Translations under genes and position numbers: made by a program | Notes under the pieces: generated by a model | Seen by the model: only the letters and a program-made list of their open reading frames with translations | What the model was told of the DNA's origin: nothing | Database searches by the model: none | Origin: a virus | DNA length: 37,760 nucleotides | Strand: one strand, 5' to 3' | Virus record (IMG/VR): IMGVR_UViG_3300032053_000219 | Coordinates: 1 to 37,760 of that record | In this document: positions 21,932-29,553 of the stretch, piece after piece | Numbering within the stretch: position 1 is the stretch's first letter | How the letters are laid out: the number at the start of each line of letters is the position of its first letter

Positions 21932-23890
21932 TTACGTTCCGTAGGCAATGCCTTGTTCGGCCTTGTCGGCAATGCGTTTGGTTTCTTTGGCGGTAGTCTC
22001 GGCGGCCTTCGCCGTGCGTTCGGCGATGGCGGAATCCTTCGCGGCGGCGTTGTCGCGAATCGGTGTCTGCGGTGCGAGCTCGCCCCCTTTGAAATCAGCA
22101 GGAAGTGCGATGCCAAACATATTCCCAGCGACGGGCTTGTGTAGCGCAGATGAATTGGGTTTCATGAATCCCGCTTCTTTCGCCGCACGGATCGCCCCTT
22201 CATTCATCCCGGTTGTCTTGCCGCCCATGCCGGTGATTCGCGTCTTGATTTCTTTCAGTTCGCCCAGGCTGGCGTTGACGTCTTTCGCCATGCGTTCCTG
22301 CCAGCCATTGAAGCCGCCCAGGCCGATGGCACCTCGAGCTGTGAGAGCGTCGGCTGTGTCGTCCTTTTTGCCGCCGCCCTTTTTCTTTTTCTTCGCGTCT
22401 TCTTCAGCCGTGATTTTGTCGATGTCTGGAGTCTTGCCGAAACTCAATCGGTCCTCGGGCTTGACGCCGTCAATCAGGCCCTGCAGAACGGCCTTTGCGA
22501 GCGTCAACTGTCCCGCGTCCTTGTCAGCCGCGGCTTGAGATGCGGCCTGCCGCCCCTTCGCTCCGTCATTGAATCCTTTCGCCATTCCGCCCGTGAGGCT
22601 TGTCCCAATGTCCACACCGGTCATCTGCTTGAACTCGGTGGCGAACGCGTGCATTTCGTTGAGCAGGCCACTCAGACGTGAGGTGAACGCGTCAGCAATG
22701 AAATCCGTGAAGCCTCGCCAAACAGCTTTCAATGCGTTCACGGTCGCAATCCAGCCGACGTTGATTGCCGCCCCGGCAATGTCCCAGGCCGCTTCGATGT
22801 TGCCGGATTGAATTGCGTTAGCGATGCCCTGCACGACGGCCGTGGTTTCTCCCAGCAGATCATTGGCCATCCGCGACATTGCCGAGAATCCACCCGTGAC
22901 ATAACCCACGACGCCCACGACAGCCGCTCCGGCTGCGATCACCCACGTGACGGGACTCATCGCCACGGCAGCGAGAACGCCACCTGCGGCCATCAATCCA
23001 GGAATCGCCGCACCGGCCAGAGTCAGGCCCAAGCCCATCGTTGTGAGTGCCCCGCCAACAGCGAGAATGCCAGCCGCCGCGGCCGCTGCCGTGGTGATCA
23101 TCCCCTTGTTGTCCTTGATGAATTCCGTGACAGGCTTCGCAACCGAAACGAACAAGTCAGTGGCAGACTTCAACGCCGGAGCCAACGCCCCGCCGATTGC
23201 GTTCGCCACAGCCATGCCAGCCGACTTGAGGTCATCGAGAGAGTCACCAAACGCATCAGCCGCTGCGGCATCTTCGGCGGACATCGTGAGGCCCAATCGC
23301 TCCGCTCGTTCTCGCAATTGATCGAGGCCGGCCGAACCGTGGGCCAGCAGCGGAATCAGGTCGCCGCCCCCCTTGCCGAAGATCGCTCGGGCAAGGTCGG
23401 TCCGGATGTTGACGTCGCTGATTGCCGCGAGCTTGTCCGCGAAGATCGAGAGTTGTTGTTCGGGCAGCTTGCCGCGAAGATCGGTCGCCGTCAGTCCCAA
23501 TTTCTTCAGCGACAGCACGGCCGATTCTTCGTGCTGGATCGCTCCGGAAATTGTTTCGGACATTTTGCCGATCGATTTTTCGAGCGTCCCGATTTCCGTT
23601 CCCGATTGAACGGCCGCGTACTGCAGTTGCGAGACCGCTTCCACTCCCATGCCCGTGCGTTTCGCAAAGTCGCTGATCTTCGAGCCGTTGTCGGCAAATG
23701 CCTTGGCGGACAATGCGAACGGGGCCACGAGTCCCGCACCGAGAGCCGACAGTCCCGCACCGAGAGCCGTGATCTGGCTGGCCCATTGCTTGGATTCGTC
23801 GGCCGCCGCCTTCAGTCCAGCCGTGAGGCGTTTCTTGTCGGCCCATAACTCGACGTAGGCACCGCCCGCTCTGATGTCGCCTGCTCCCAT
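21932..23890 (-). CDS. Tail tape measure protein
   Basis: The 652-residue protein opens as tape measures do (AYVELWADKKRLTAGLKAAA) and has Ala/Gly-rich helices. A conserved segment, KISDFAKRTGMGVEAVSQLQ, is typical of the phage tail tape measure family, and there are two long hydrophobic stretches (about 270 to 340). It sets tail length and is ejected with the DNA. The moderate length suggests a tail near 90 to 100 nm if the usual ratio applies. ATG at 23890 has AGGTGA upstream and follows the chaperone frame by 3 bases. Confidence 0.92.
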   Translation of the reverse strand: MGAGDIRAGGAYVELWADKKRLTAGLKAAADESKQWASQITALGAGLSALGAGLVAPFALSAKAFADNGSKISDFAKRTGMGVEAVSQLQYAAVQSGTEIGTLEKSIGKMSETISGAIQHEESAVLSLKKLGLTATDLRGKLPEQQLSIFADKLAAISDVNIRTDLARAIFGKGGGDLIPLLAHGSAGLDQLRERAERLGLTMSAEDAAAADAFGDSLDDLKSAGMAVANAIGGALAPALKSATDLFVSVAKPVTEFIKDNKGMITTAAAAAAGILAVGGALTTMGLGLTLAGAAIPGLMAAGGVLAAVAMSPVTWVIAAGAAVVGVVGYVTGGFSAMSRMANDLLGETTAVVQGIANAIQSGNIEAAWDIAGAAINVGWIATVNALKAVWRGFTDFIADAFTSRLSGLLNEMHAFATEFKQMTGVDIGTSLTGGMAKGFNDGAKGRQAASQAAADKDAGQLTLAKAVLQGLIDGVKPEDRLSFGKTPDIDKITAEEDAKKKKKGGGKKDDTADALTARGAIGLGGFNGWQERMAKDVNASLGELKEIKTRITGMGGKTTGMNEGAIRAAKEAGFMKPNSSALHKPVAGNMFGIALPADFKGGELAPQTPIRDNAAAKDSAIAERTAKAAETTAKETKRIADKAEQGIAYGT

Positions 23891-23893
23891 GTG

Positions 23894-24276
23894 TCACCTG
23901 CTTTGTTGTTCCAGTGCTCGCAATTCGGCCTTCAATTCCTTGAATGTGCCGAGTCGCGATGGTTCTGGCTGACCGTTTCCGAAGTCGTAAGGCGGTAAAT
24001 CGAACACGTAAAATTCATCCACGCCGAACGGTTGACGGCGTTGCTTGGCATCTCGATTCACTTCGGCCAGCGTCTGCCGGATCGCCGCCGCGTATGCTTG
24101 TTCCGTCTCGATCCGGCCTCGCTTCATCCAGGCGAGCTGGCGGAGGGTGAAGCCTGCGGGATCGACTCCGATTGACCCGGCGAGCTCGTAGACATGGCTC
24201 CAGAATTCAACAGATCCAAAAACGTGCTCACGGCTTTCGAGACTCGCGGGCCGGTCCCGCCGATGGACCGCTGTTG
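23894..24276 (-). CDS. Tail assembly chaperone, -1 frame part (gpT-like)
   Basis: This frame has no start of its own and overlaps the gpG-like ORF in the -1 frame. Beyond the overlap it encodes FWSHVYELAGSIGVDPAGFT followed by LRQLAWMKRGR. This resembles the T part of tail chaperones encoded just before tape measures. The region ends with a charged helix (FKELKAELRALEQQS). It would be made only as a G-T fusion by a -1 shift at T TTT TTC (24277-24283) or G TTT TTG (24217-24223). The fusion recruits the tube protein to the tape measure during assembly. Confidence 0.8.
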
Positions 24277-24588
24277 GAAAAAATCGCGGTACTCGGCCAG
24301 GAACTGCTTGTGGGCTTCCTCGAAATGCAAGTCCACGAGGATGTCCTCGTAAAACAAATCTTCCGTGAGGATGCGTTTGTTTTCCTTCACGGTCGGGCAG
24401 TTCCGGCAACTGAGCCAGATCAGCCGCGACACTAAGATCGGATCGGATGTCAGCCGCAACCACAGCATGGGTTCGCCATGATCCGGCAATCCGAGATTGA
24501 TGCCGGTGATGGCTTCAATCTCGGTGAGCGTGCGGACATTCAACACGATCTCGTAAGGGTCACCGTCAACATCACGGAAGATTTTCAT
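24124..24588 (-). CDS. Tail assembly chaperone (gpG-like)
   Basis: The 154-residue zero-frame product begins MKIFRDVDGDPYEIVLNVRT and has the helical content (ITEIEAITG, FLAEYRDFF) of G-type chaperones that bind the tape measure. It sits between tail tube and tape measure, as in nearly all long-tailed phages. Past residue ~130 it is Ser/Pro-rich and poorly conserved, as expected where the other frame carries the function. ATG at 24588 has AAGGACAGCTT upstream. Confidence 0.85.
   Translation of the reverse strand: MKIFRDVDGDPYEIVLNVRTLTEIEAITGINLGLPDHGEPMLWLRLTSDPILVSRLIWLSCRNCPTVKENKRILTEDLFYEDILVDLHFEEAHKQFLAEYRDFFQQRSIGGTGPRVSKAVSTFLDLLNSGAMSTSSPGQSESIPQASPSASSPG
24217..24283 (-). promoter_or_regulatory. 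Tail chaperone -1 frameshift sites
   Basis: In the gpG frame GA T TTT TTC (24283-24277) is a canonical X XXY YYZ heptamer, and AC G TTT TTG (24223-24217) is a near-canonical one. The -1 frame is open after both. The first is the better match. The second lies closer to where conserved T-domain sequence begins. Confidence 0.65.
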
Positions 24589-24601
24589 AAGCTGTCCTTT
24601 G

Positions 24602-24668
24602 GTAGCCGCGTTCGCCAGAACGCGGGGCTGTTCGGTTGATCGCCCGCACTCTGGCGAGATGCGGCTAC
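24602..24668 (-). repeat. REP-like double hairpin in an intergenic gap
   Basis: The 97-base gap between tail tube and chaperone genes holds ccgcgttc-gcca-gaacgcgg (24606-24625, 8 perfect pairs) and a second stem ccgca/tgcgg (24644-24664). The outer arms gtagccgc and gcggctac (24602-24609 and 24661-24668) are also inverted. Such paired GC-rich palindromes resemble dispersed chromosomal repeats. It may also act as a partial terminator that lowers chaperone expression. Confidence 0.6.
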
Positions 24669-24685
24669 GTCGTTGATGACGCGAA

Positions 24686-25126
24686 CTACGACGCGACGGT
24701 CGTTTGAGCGGCGGGGGTTTCGGCCCAGGTCGGCTTCACGACGACGTTGTGGCCCAGCACGCCTTCCAGCTCTTCTTCATTCGTCATGTCGAAGATCGCT
24801 CCGCTGAACGTGATGATGTCCGTACCGACTGTGAGGATCGGCCCGTCCGTCACCTTGAACACGAGCGTCGTGCGAGCGAGGAATGCGTCACGCATCACGT
24901 TGTAGGCCGGGTGGCCCTTGCGTTTTTGCATGAAGAATTGAATGCCGTATTCGAGCAGGCCGGGAATCCAGGTCCGCGTGCCTGCATCTTCGCGGCTCGT
25001 GGATTCGGCCTCGCCGAACTTACGCGGAACCGTGACCTTGCCGACGATCTTCAGCTCAGTATCGGCCGCCGAAACAGGAATGTAGATCTTCGCCTGGTAG
25101 CCTTGGATGCCGGGATAATGTGTCAT
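24686..25126 (-). CDS. Major tail (tube) protein
   Basis: The 146 residues are beta-rich: PGIQGYQAKIYIPVSAADTE, KVTVPRKFGEAESTSREDAG and HPAYNVMRDAFLARTTLVFK. They fit the tube-forming fold of long-tailed phages and lie directly before the chaperone pair. It polymerises around the tape measure. The length suits a small tube protein without an extra Ig domain. ATG at 25126 follows the gp10-like gene by 13 bases. Confidence 0.78.
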   Translation of the reverse strand: MTHYPGIQGYQAKIYIPVSAADTELKIVGKVTVPRKFGEAESTSREDAGTRTWIPGLLEYGIQFFMQKRKGHPAYNVMRDAFLARTTLVFKVTDGPILTVGTDIITFSGAIFDMTNEEELEGVLGHNVVVKPTWAETPAAQTTVAS

Positions 25127-25139
25127 GGTCGATCAGTCC

Positions 25140-25670
25140 TTATTTGGAGATGGAGTTTTCCCAGCGTTTCGCCATCTGGGCTTTTTCTTGGTCAAGTGCC
25201 GGTCGCATGTACGGCCGGGGAGCGATGGTGATGGGTCGTTCGCCGATGCGAGTTTGTCCGCCGAATTCCAGCTTGTTCGGAGCCGTCCCATCGCCCAGTC
25301 GGGCCGGTCCCGCGACAACGCTTTGCGTGTTGGGATCGAACACCGAAAACAGGAAGTCACGCAGCAACCGCTTCGCTCGATACCGCGGCGGTTCGCCGGG
25401 ATTGGACCCCACGTAGCCCCGCGTCGGCTTAGTTTTTCTCAAGCCCTCCTTGTAGCGGGCCTGCTGAATGCGGTAGTACGTGAGTTCCTTTTCCGACAGA
25501 TCGCCGATCGAACGCTGGCGAGCTTTACGCATCGATCGCTGGGCGACGACCTTCACGAAGTTGCCGGATTTGAACAAGGCATTGGCCGTAGCGCGATCGA
25601 ACCCGTTCGCAATCAATTGCGTCGAGAACATCGATTTCGCTTCCTTGACCGTAAAGCCCACGCCGTTCAT
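25140..25670 (-). CDS. Tail completion / minor tail protein (gp10-like)
   Basis: This basic 176-residue protein has a helical N-terminal half and the motif RYRAKRLLRDFLFSVFDP. It ends with VVAGPARLGDGTAPNKLEFGG and APRPYMRPAL. The APRPYMRPAL ending is typical of HK97 gp10-like tail completion proteins. It sits between the tail terminator and the tube protein, the usual place. Confidence 0.72.
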   Translation of the reverse strand: MNGVGFTVKEAKSMFSTQLIANGFDRATANALFKSGNFVKVVAQRSMRKARQRSIGDLSEKELTYYRIQQARYKEGLRKTKPTRGYVGSNPGEPPRYRAKRLLRDFLFSVFDPNTQSVVAGPARLGDGTAPNKLEFGGQTRIGERPITIAPRPYMRPALDQEKAQMAKRWENSISK

Positions 25671-25672
25671 GT

Positions 25673-26140
25673 TCAGATCACCTTGAAATCGAGTTGAATG
25701 ATGACCCGCACTACGCTGTCAGTTCGCCGGATGGACAAGTCAAACGGTTCATTGTTCGCCAGCCGTCCGCCCGTGCAATAAATCGGAATCGTGTCCTCGC
25801 CGTCCGCCGTGTAGGTCACGCCCTGCTGATCGTCGATCCACCATTCCAAGATCTCTTCCGCGAGGGCAATCGTCTGATCTTCAGTCAACGCCTGTGCGGC
25901 GGGCGTCTGGTCGATCCGCTGGAATAAGCCGATCTCAACTTGGTAGTCGCGTTCCGTCAGCCCGCGACTTTTCCGTGTGTGTTCCTTGGTGGATGGGACA
26001 ACAACAATCTTCAACGTGTCCATGTCGGACAGCTTGACCGTAGGGACGTTCTGGCGTGTGGCAGTCAACGTGAAATGGCTGTTCATGGCAGCCACCACGA
26101 GATCAGCCAGCTTCGTCAGTTTGGGTTGCCGCACGGCCAT
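25673..26140 (-). CDS. Tail terminator-like protein (155 aa)
   Basis: The protein starts MAVRQPKLTKLADLVVAAMN and contains LKIVVVPSTKEHTRKSRGLT followed by DYQVEIGLFQRI. The helix-strand pattern is that of tail terminator or completion proteins of lambda gpU type, which cap the tail tube. ATG at 26140 was chosen over a longer in-frame start at 26215 because the latter would overlap the preceding gene by 70 bases. The name rests mainly on order. Confidence 0.65.
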   Translation of the reverse strand: MAVRQPKLTKLADLVVAAMNSHFTLTATRQNVPTVKLSDMDTLKIVVVPSTKEHTRKSRGLTERDYQVEIGLFQRIDQTPAAQALTEDQTIALAEEILEWWIDDQQGVTYTADGEDTIPIYCTGGRLANNEPFDLSIRRTDSVVRVIIQLDFKVI

Positions 26141-26145
26141 AATGG

Positions 26146-26523
26146 TTAAGCTGTCGTGATGCGTTTCGTGTGAATGCGATATTGCGTGTGGCCCGCGTCG
26201 GACCACTCCCAGCACTGCTTGTTCTCAGTGGCCGCCGCCGCGTAGGTCACTGTTTGATTGCCTTCAACGCACGTGATCGTGTGGCCTGGGGCAGGTTCAA
26301 TCGCCGTCAGTCCGCTCACCAGATCTTCACGAGCAATCAGCCAATCGAGATCATCCGATGACAGAGTGATACGATCGGCTGCCTCTTCAACTTGCTCCCC
26401 TTTCCCTCGCACGGCCAGGGCAATCGTGATCGTGGCCGACGCGGTCTTGTACGTGATCGCCTCGCCCGCGTGCTCGCGGATCGTTTCCAGTCCCGATGTG
26501 ATCTGATCGCTAAACCAACTCAT
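26146..26523 (-). CDS. Head-tail joining (head completion) protein (125 aa)
   Basis: The protein begins MSWFSDQITSGLETIREHAG, followed by a beta-rich middle (ITYKTASATITIALAVRGKG) and a C-terminal WEWSDAGHTQYRIHTKRITT. I associate the ending with head-tail proteins of planctomycete phages. It would sit at the portal-tail interface. It lies 15 bases downstream of the tRNA gene. Confidence 0.65.
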   Translation of the reverse strand: MSWFSDQITSGLETIREHAGEAITYKTASATITIALAVRGKGEQVEEAADRITLSSDDLDWLIAREDLVSGLTAIEPAPGHTITCVEGNQTVTYAAAATENKQCWEWSDAGHTQYRIHTKRITTA

Positions 26524-26538
26524 TGACTGCTTTCTAAA

Positions 26539-26607
26539 TTGCAGGCCCCGGAGTTGAACCGGGCGGCCGCGACTTATGAGGCCGCGATGAACACCGGTTC
26601 GCCTGCC
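26539..26607 (-). tRNA. tRNA with CAU anticodon, short D arm
   Basis: The 69-nt sequence folds with an acceptor stem GGCAGGC/GCCTGCA (6 of 7 pairs). The anticodon arm is GCGGC-CTCATAA-GTCGC (5 pairs, one G-U, T33 and A37 present). The T arm is perfect: CCCGG-TTCAACT-CCGGG. The D region is only about 15 nt and folds as GAAC-CGGT-GTTC. CCA is not encoded. Anticodon CAU fits elongator Met, initiator Met or Ile2. It lies 3 bases after the thioredoxin gene, inside the late operon. Confidence 0.7.
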
Positions 26608-26610
26608 AAC

Positions 26611-27021
26611 TCATTGCGTCAGCCGCCAGCGCTGCACAACCTTTTCCGCCCCCGGATAACCCAGGATGTACCGCGTCCGCCCCTTCGCTTCCCAGGCGAT
26701 CGCGGGGATCTCGGTACACCATTCCGGCTGCCCGCCGCGAGACACATCGACTAGCTGCACATCAAACGGGACTTGATGCGTTTTCGCGTAGGCGTCCCAG
26801 TCGGCCTTCGCGGGACGACACGGACCGCACCACGTCGCCCAATACACGCGGACAATTGATCGTTGTTTCGTTGTCGCGGCCGGAGTTGGCTCCGGCACCT
26901 TCGGACCGCGAACCGCAATGGCTGTCGAGACACGAGCTTTCCAGTAAGCCGCGTCCTGGACATCAGCCAGGACCACGGCCAGTGAAATCATGTGCAACGC
27001 GACAACAAGTGAATTTCTCAT
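26611..27021 (-). CDS. Exported thioredoxin-like protein
   Basis: A signal-like N terminus (MRNSLVVALHMISLAVVLAD) is followed by a thioredoxin fold with VRVYWATWCGPCRPAKADW (CGPC at 65-68) and the cis-Pro region TEIPAIAWEA. The product of 136 residues would act outside the cytoplasm as a disulfide or redox enzyme. ATG at 27021 gives a proper signal sequence and overlaps the peptidase stop as TGATG. Neighbours include a papain-like peptidase and a Cys-rich fibre whose disulfides could be targets. Confidence 0.85.
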   Translation of the reverse strand: MRNSLVVALHMISLAVVLADVQDAAYWKARVSTAIAVRGPKVPEPTPAATTKQRSIVRVYWATWCGPCRPAKADWDAYAKTHQVPFDVQLVDVSRGGQPEWCTEIPAIAWEAKGRTRYILGYPGAEKVVQRWRLTQ

Positions 27022-27833
27022 CACATCCCTTCGCCAAAATCGCAAATGACTGGCCGACTGTCGGTGATATCCTTAAAGTCAGACAGCCCGTAGACTTCGC
27101 CTTGTTGTGCCCAGTAGTCGACAACTTCGGGGCGGACTGGACGCCAGCCCTGCTGGCCCCACGACTTGGAGTGACTGTTGCCCATCCATAGACGGCCATC
27201 AGTCATCCAGCCCCAGAGGAAGAAACAATGTCCGCCCATCGCCCGGCCGCGAACTTCCGCCAGCGTGACATCGCCTGTGTTGTTGGCGAGCTCGGCAGTC
27301 CAATCGGCACCTACCAGCAGGCCACCCTTGCCTTGATTGATAAACTCGAACCCATCGGCGTAACCGTTAATCACGACGTGTTCGAGGATCTGATTAGGTT
27401 CTGCGGATTCAGCGGCACCAGTAGGAACGCGATCCGAATATCGCTCATTGTCGGCAGGGTAAGGCCACACTGACTCATCACAGAAGCCGATCGACGTCCC
27501 TGCCTTCACGGCTCCGCTGATCATCGCTCCGTTGTCGCGGCCATTCATTCCTGTCGCACGTTGCGACCAGATGTAGGCTCCCCAGCGACTGAACTGCGGT
27601 CGCATCGTTCCGCCCGAGTCAATGAACGCACAGACCTCGCCACAAGACGACAGCCCGTGACCAACGCACGAATTGCGAACGCTCTGGTTTTCGCAACGGA
27701 TAATCTGCCGTGGATCGAACTCGGGAGCGTAAGCCTGCTTCTCTCTGGTCGCACCCATCAAGCGACCGTTGGCCATCAGCCATTCACGGTCGGCAGGACT
27801 GCGAACAAGGCCACTAAAGAATTCATCAGCCAT
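27021..27833 (-). CDS. Papain-like (C1) cysteine peptidase
   Basis: Catalytic residues can be placed by pattern. Gln50 and Cys56 lie in QSVRNSCVGHG, with the papain spacing of six. His202 is in RAMGGHCFFLWG, and Asn219 is in MGNSHSKSWG (NSxxxSWG). The 270 residues lack a signal peptide and a long propeptide. Phage peptidases of this class can be virion proteins or cut cell-surface material during entry or lysis. ATG at 27833 has AGGAG 9 nt upstream. A late position next to exported proteins makes a lysis or surface role plausible. Confidence 0.8.
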   Translation of the reverse strand: MADEFFSGLVRSPADREWLMANGRLMGATREKQAYAPEFDPRQIIRCENQSVRNSCVGHGLSSCGEVCAFIDSGGTMRPQFSRWGAYIWSQRATGMNGRDNGAMISGAVKAGTSIGFCDESVWPYPADNERYSDRVPTGAAESAEPNQILEHVVINGYADGFEFINQGKGGLLVGADWTAELANNTGDVTLAEVRGRAMGGHCFFLWGWMTDGRLWMGNSHSKSWGQQGWRPVRPEVVDYWAQQGEVYGLSDFKDITDSRPVICDFGEGM

Positions 27834-28545
27834 TGGCGATCGCTCCTGCAGTCTTTTCGATCAGCCGCAGATTACTGATGATCGATGGTGAGTTGGTCGA
27901 ATTGACGGGCGTCGTTTCGTCTGCCGTGGGGATGGCCAGTCGGATCACGTCGGGAATCGCGGGATACTTTCCGGTCGGCCATTTCGCAGCGGCTTGTGAA
28001 TCCTTCCATGCGGCGAACAGTTCCTTGTAGGTTGCGAATCGTCCTGACTCGACCGCATCGGCGAATCCGCCACACAGCCCGGCGAGCTTCGCGGCATCGG
28101 CCTTGGCGTCGGGTCCGATCAATGCCGCTTTCAATTTCGCAACGATGGCATTGACGGGACTGGGCGGGGGTCGCGGTCCGTCCTGGGCTGTGATGCGAAT
28201 CCAACACAACTCACTCGACCCGCCGTCCCAGTCCGCTGCCAGCACGTACTCGCCGGAGATGCCTTGCGGGAAGATCGCCAGCCGATCGCGGACAATAGTT
28301 TTCGGCGGAGCGTCCCGCAGTTTCCATCGCACGCCCTTGGATGTTCCCGTGAGTTCCAGCACGCCAAGCGTGTTGCCCGTGAAGTGGAGCGGGTCTTGAC
28401 GTGTTCCTGTTCCGGTGACTTCTGAGTCAGGCGCGACGATCACCGACAGATCCTGCATCGGCATGGGAGCGGGATCTTCGGCCAGCAACGGCCCGGCCAG
28501 CGGTACACACAGCAGGCACAGCGACAACAGCAAGCGGTGTTTCAT
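27826..28545 (-). CDS. Exported hypothetical protein (239 aa)
   Basis: A clear signal peptide (MKHRLLLSLCLLCVPLAGPL, cleavage likely after LLAE/A region) precedes a beta-rich domain (LSVIVAPDSEVTGTGTRQDP, YVLAADWDGGSSELCWIRI) and a helical C-terminal half. Cys pairs occur in the signal only. I chose ATG at 28545 over a longer frame. The function is unknown. It overlaps the peptidase gene by 8 bases and may act with it outside the cytoplasm. Confidence 0.7.
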   Translation of the reverse strand: MKHRLLLSLCLLCVPLAGPLLAEDPAPMPMQDLSVIVAPDSEVTGTGTRQDPLHFTGNTLGVLELTGTSKGVRWKLRDAPPKTIVRDRLAIFPQGISGEYVLAADWDGGSSELCWIRITAQDGPRPPPSPVNAIVAKLKAALIGPDAKADAAKLAGLCGGFADAVESGRFATYKELFAAWKDSQAAAKWPTGKYPAIPDVIRLAIPTADETTPVNSTNSPSIISNLRLIEKTAGAIANG

Positions 28546-28600
28546 GTCGATCACTTTCGTTAAGAGTGCAGGGTCCGAAGCGATTCCAGTACCAATCAGA

Positions 28601-29095
28601 TCAGTCGTCATCGCCCAGGATCGGCACGATTCCGGCAGCGGACATTTCCGCAGCGACAACGCTCGCTTCCAGCACGGCCGCAGACAGAGCGGGCATCGAC
28701 TCATTGCGGGCCGCGTCGAGAGTCTCGCGGGCGATCTCCAGGGCTTGCGGCCGCTTAATCTTTTCGCCGTCTTGACCGCGTTTGCGTTGCACCTGCCGGG
28801 CCATCGCGTTCAATGTTCGGCGGTCATAGTCCGCGTGGCGTTCGCTGTAGGAACTCAGGGCTTTTTGCTTGAGGTCCCAGGCGTCGGTCCATGCCTTTGA
28901 CTGTTCCGGAGTTGGATCAGGCGTCGGGTCCACCGGAGCGGGCGGAGCGGGTTTCTTCGGGCACATCGAGAAGAGTTGCAGGAACATCGGCAGCAGCGTC
29001 ACGAGCAGTTCAATGAACGCTCCGTACTGCGAATAACCGACTGATTCCGAGACGCCTTCGTCAATCTGCGTGGCGAGTGCTCGTAACTGTGACAT
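28601..29095 (-). CDS. Hypothetical membrane-associated protein (164 aa)
   Basis: Near residue 28 is a hydrophobic segment (FIELLVTLLPMFLQLFSMC), then a Pro-rich linker PKKPAPPAPVDPTPDPTPEQ. A long helical region follows, ending ILGDDD. One membrane span with a helical tail is compatible with a spanin-like or holin-linked part, but no family is recognised. ATG at 29095 has AGGA upstream. Confidence 0.65.
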   Translation of the reverse strand: MSQLRALATQIDEGVSESVGYSQYGAFIELLVTLLPMFLQLFSMCPKKPAPPAPVDPTPDPTPEQSKAWTDAWDLKQKALSSYSERHADYDRRTLNAMARQVQRKRGQDGEKIKRPQALEIARETLDAARNESMPALSAAVLEASVVAAEMSAAGIVPILGDDD

Positions 29096-29125
29096 GATAT
29101 AAAAGTCCTGCTGAGTGAATGTGAA

Positions 29126-29455
29126 TTAAGAACTCGGGACGAACTGCGGCGTATGCCGACAGCCGACCTTGTCGATCTGCGTGATCAGACGAGTGATTTG
29201 ATTGTCGTGAAACTGCCGTTCCATCTTCATTTCCTCGCGGAAGTCAGCGACCAGACGAGTGATCACGGCGTTGTTGTCAGCGTTGACCTTGGCGATTGTG
29301 GCGTTGCCGTCAGCCTGCATTTTTGGCACGGTCACTGATGTCGTGTACCACCCGTACCACAGCGAAAAACCGCCGCCACTCAGAGCAGCAATCACCGATG
29401 TCCAAGACACCGGAGAGTCGCCGACTGAAGCTTGAGCAAGCAGCAATTCCAACAT
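29126..29455 (-). CDS. Holin-like membrane protein with coiled coil (109 aa)
   Basis: The protein starts MLELLLAQASVGDSPVSW, followed by one membrane helix (VIAALSGGGFSLWYGWY) and a long coiled coil (ITRLVADFREEMKMERQFHD). ATG at 29455 has AGGTG upstream; a longer frame start is unlikely because it would cross the hairpin. The layout fits a holin or spanin-type lysis factor, yet the family is uncertain. It lies in the lysis-type cluster with the exported proteins. Confidence 0.6.
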   Translation of the reverse strand: MLELLLAQASVGDSPVSWTSVIAALSGGGFSLWYGWYTTSVTVPKMQADGNATIAKVNADNNAVITRLVADFREEMKMERQFHDNQITRLITQIDKVGCRHTPQFVPSS

Positions 29456-29477
29456 GGAGACACCTCGTGTAAGAGAG

Positions 29478-29511
29478 ACCCGGAGCCGTGGCGTGAAACA
29501 CGGCTCCGGGT
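29478..29511. terminator. Perfect 13-bp hairpin, terminator-like
   Basis: acccggagccgtg and cacggctccgggt pair perfectly around an 8-base loop in the gap between the decoration and holin-like genes. On the minus strand TCTCTCTTA follows, a weak U tract. It probably reduces transcription downstream of the highly expressed capsid genes. A second short stem (ccggg/cccgg) lies just beside it. Confidence 0.65.
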
Positions 29512-29553
29512 TGTGAACCGGGGATAAGCCCGGCCGGGTTGAATTACCGATCA

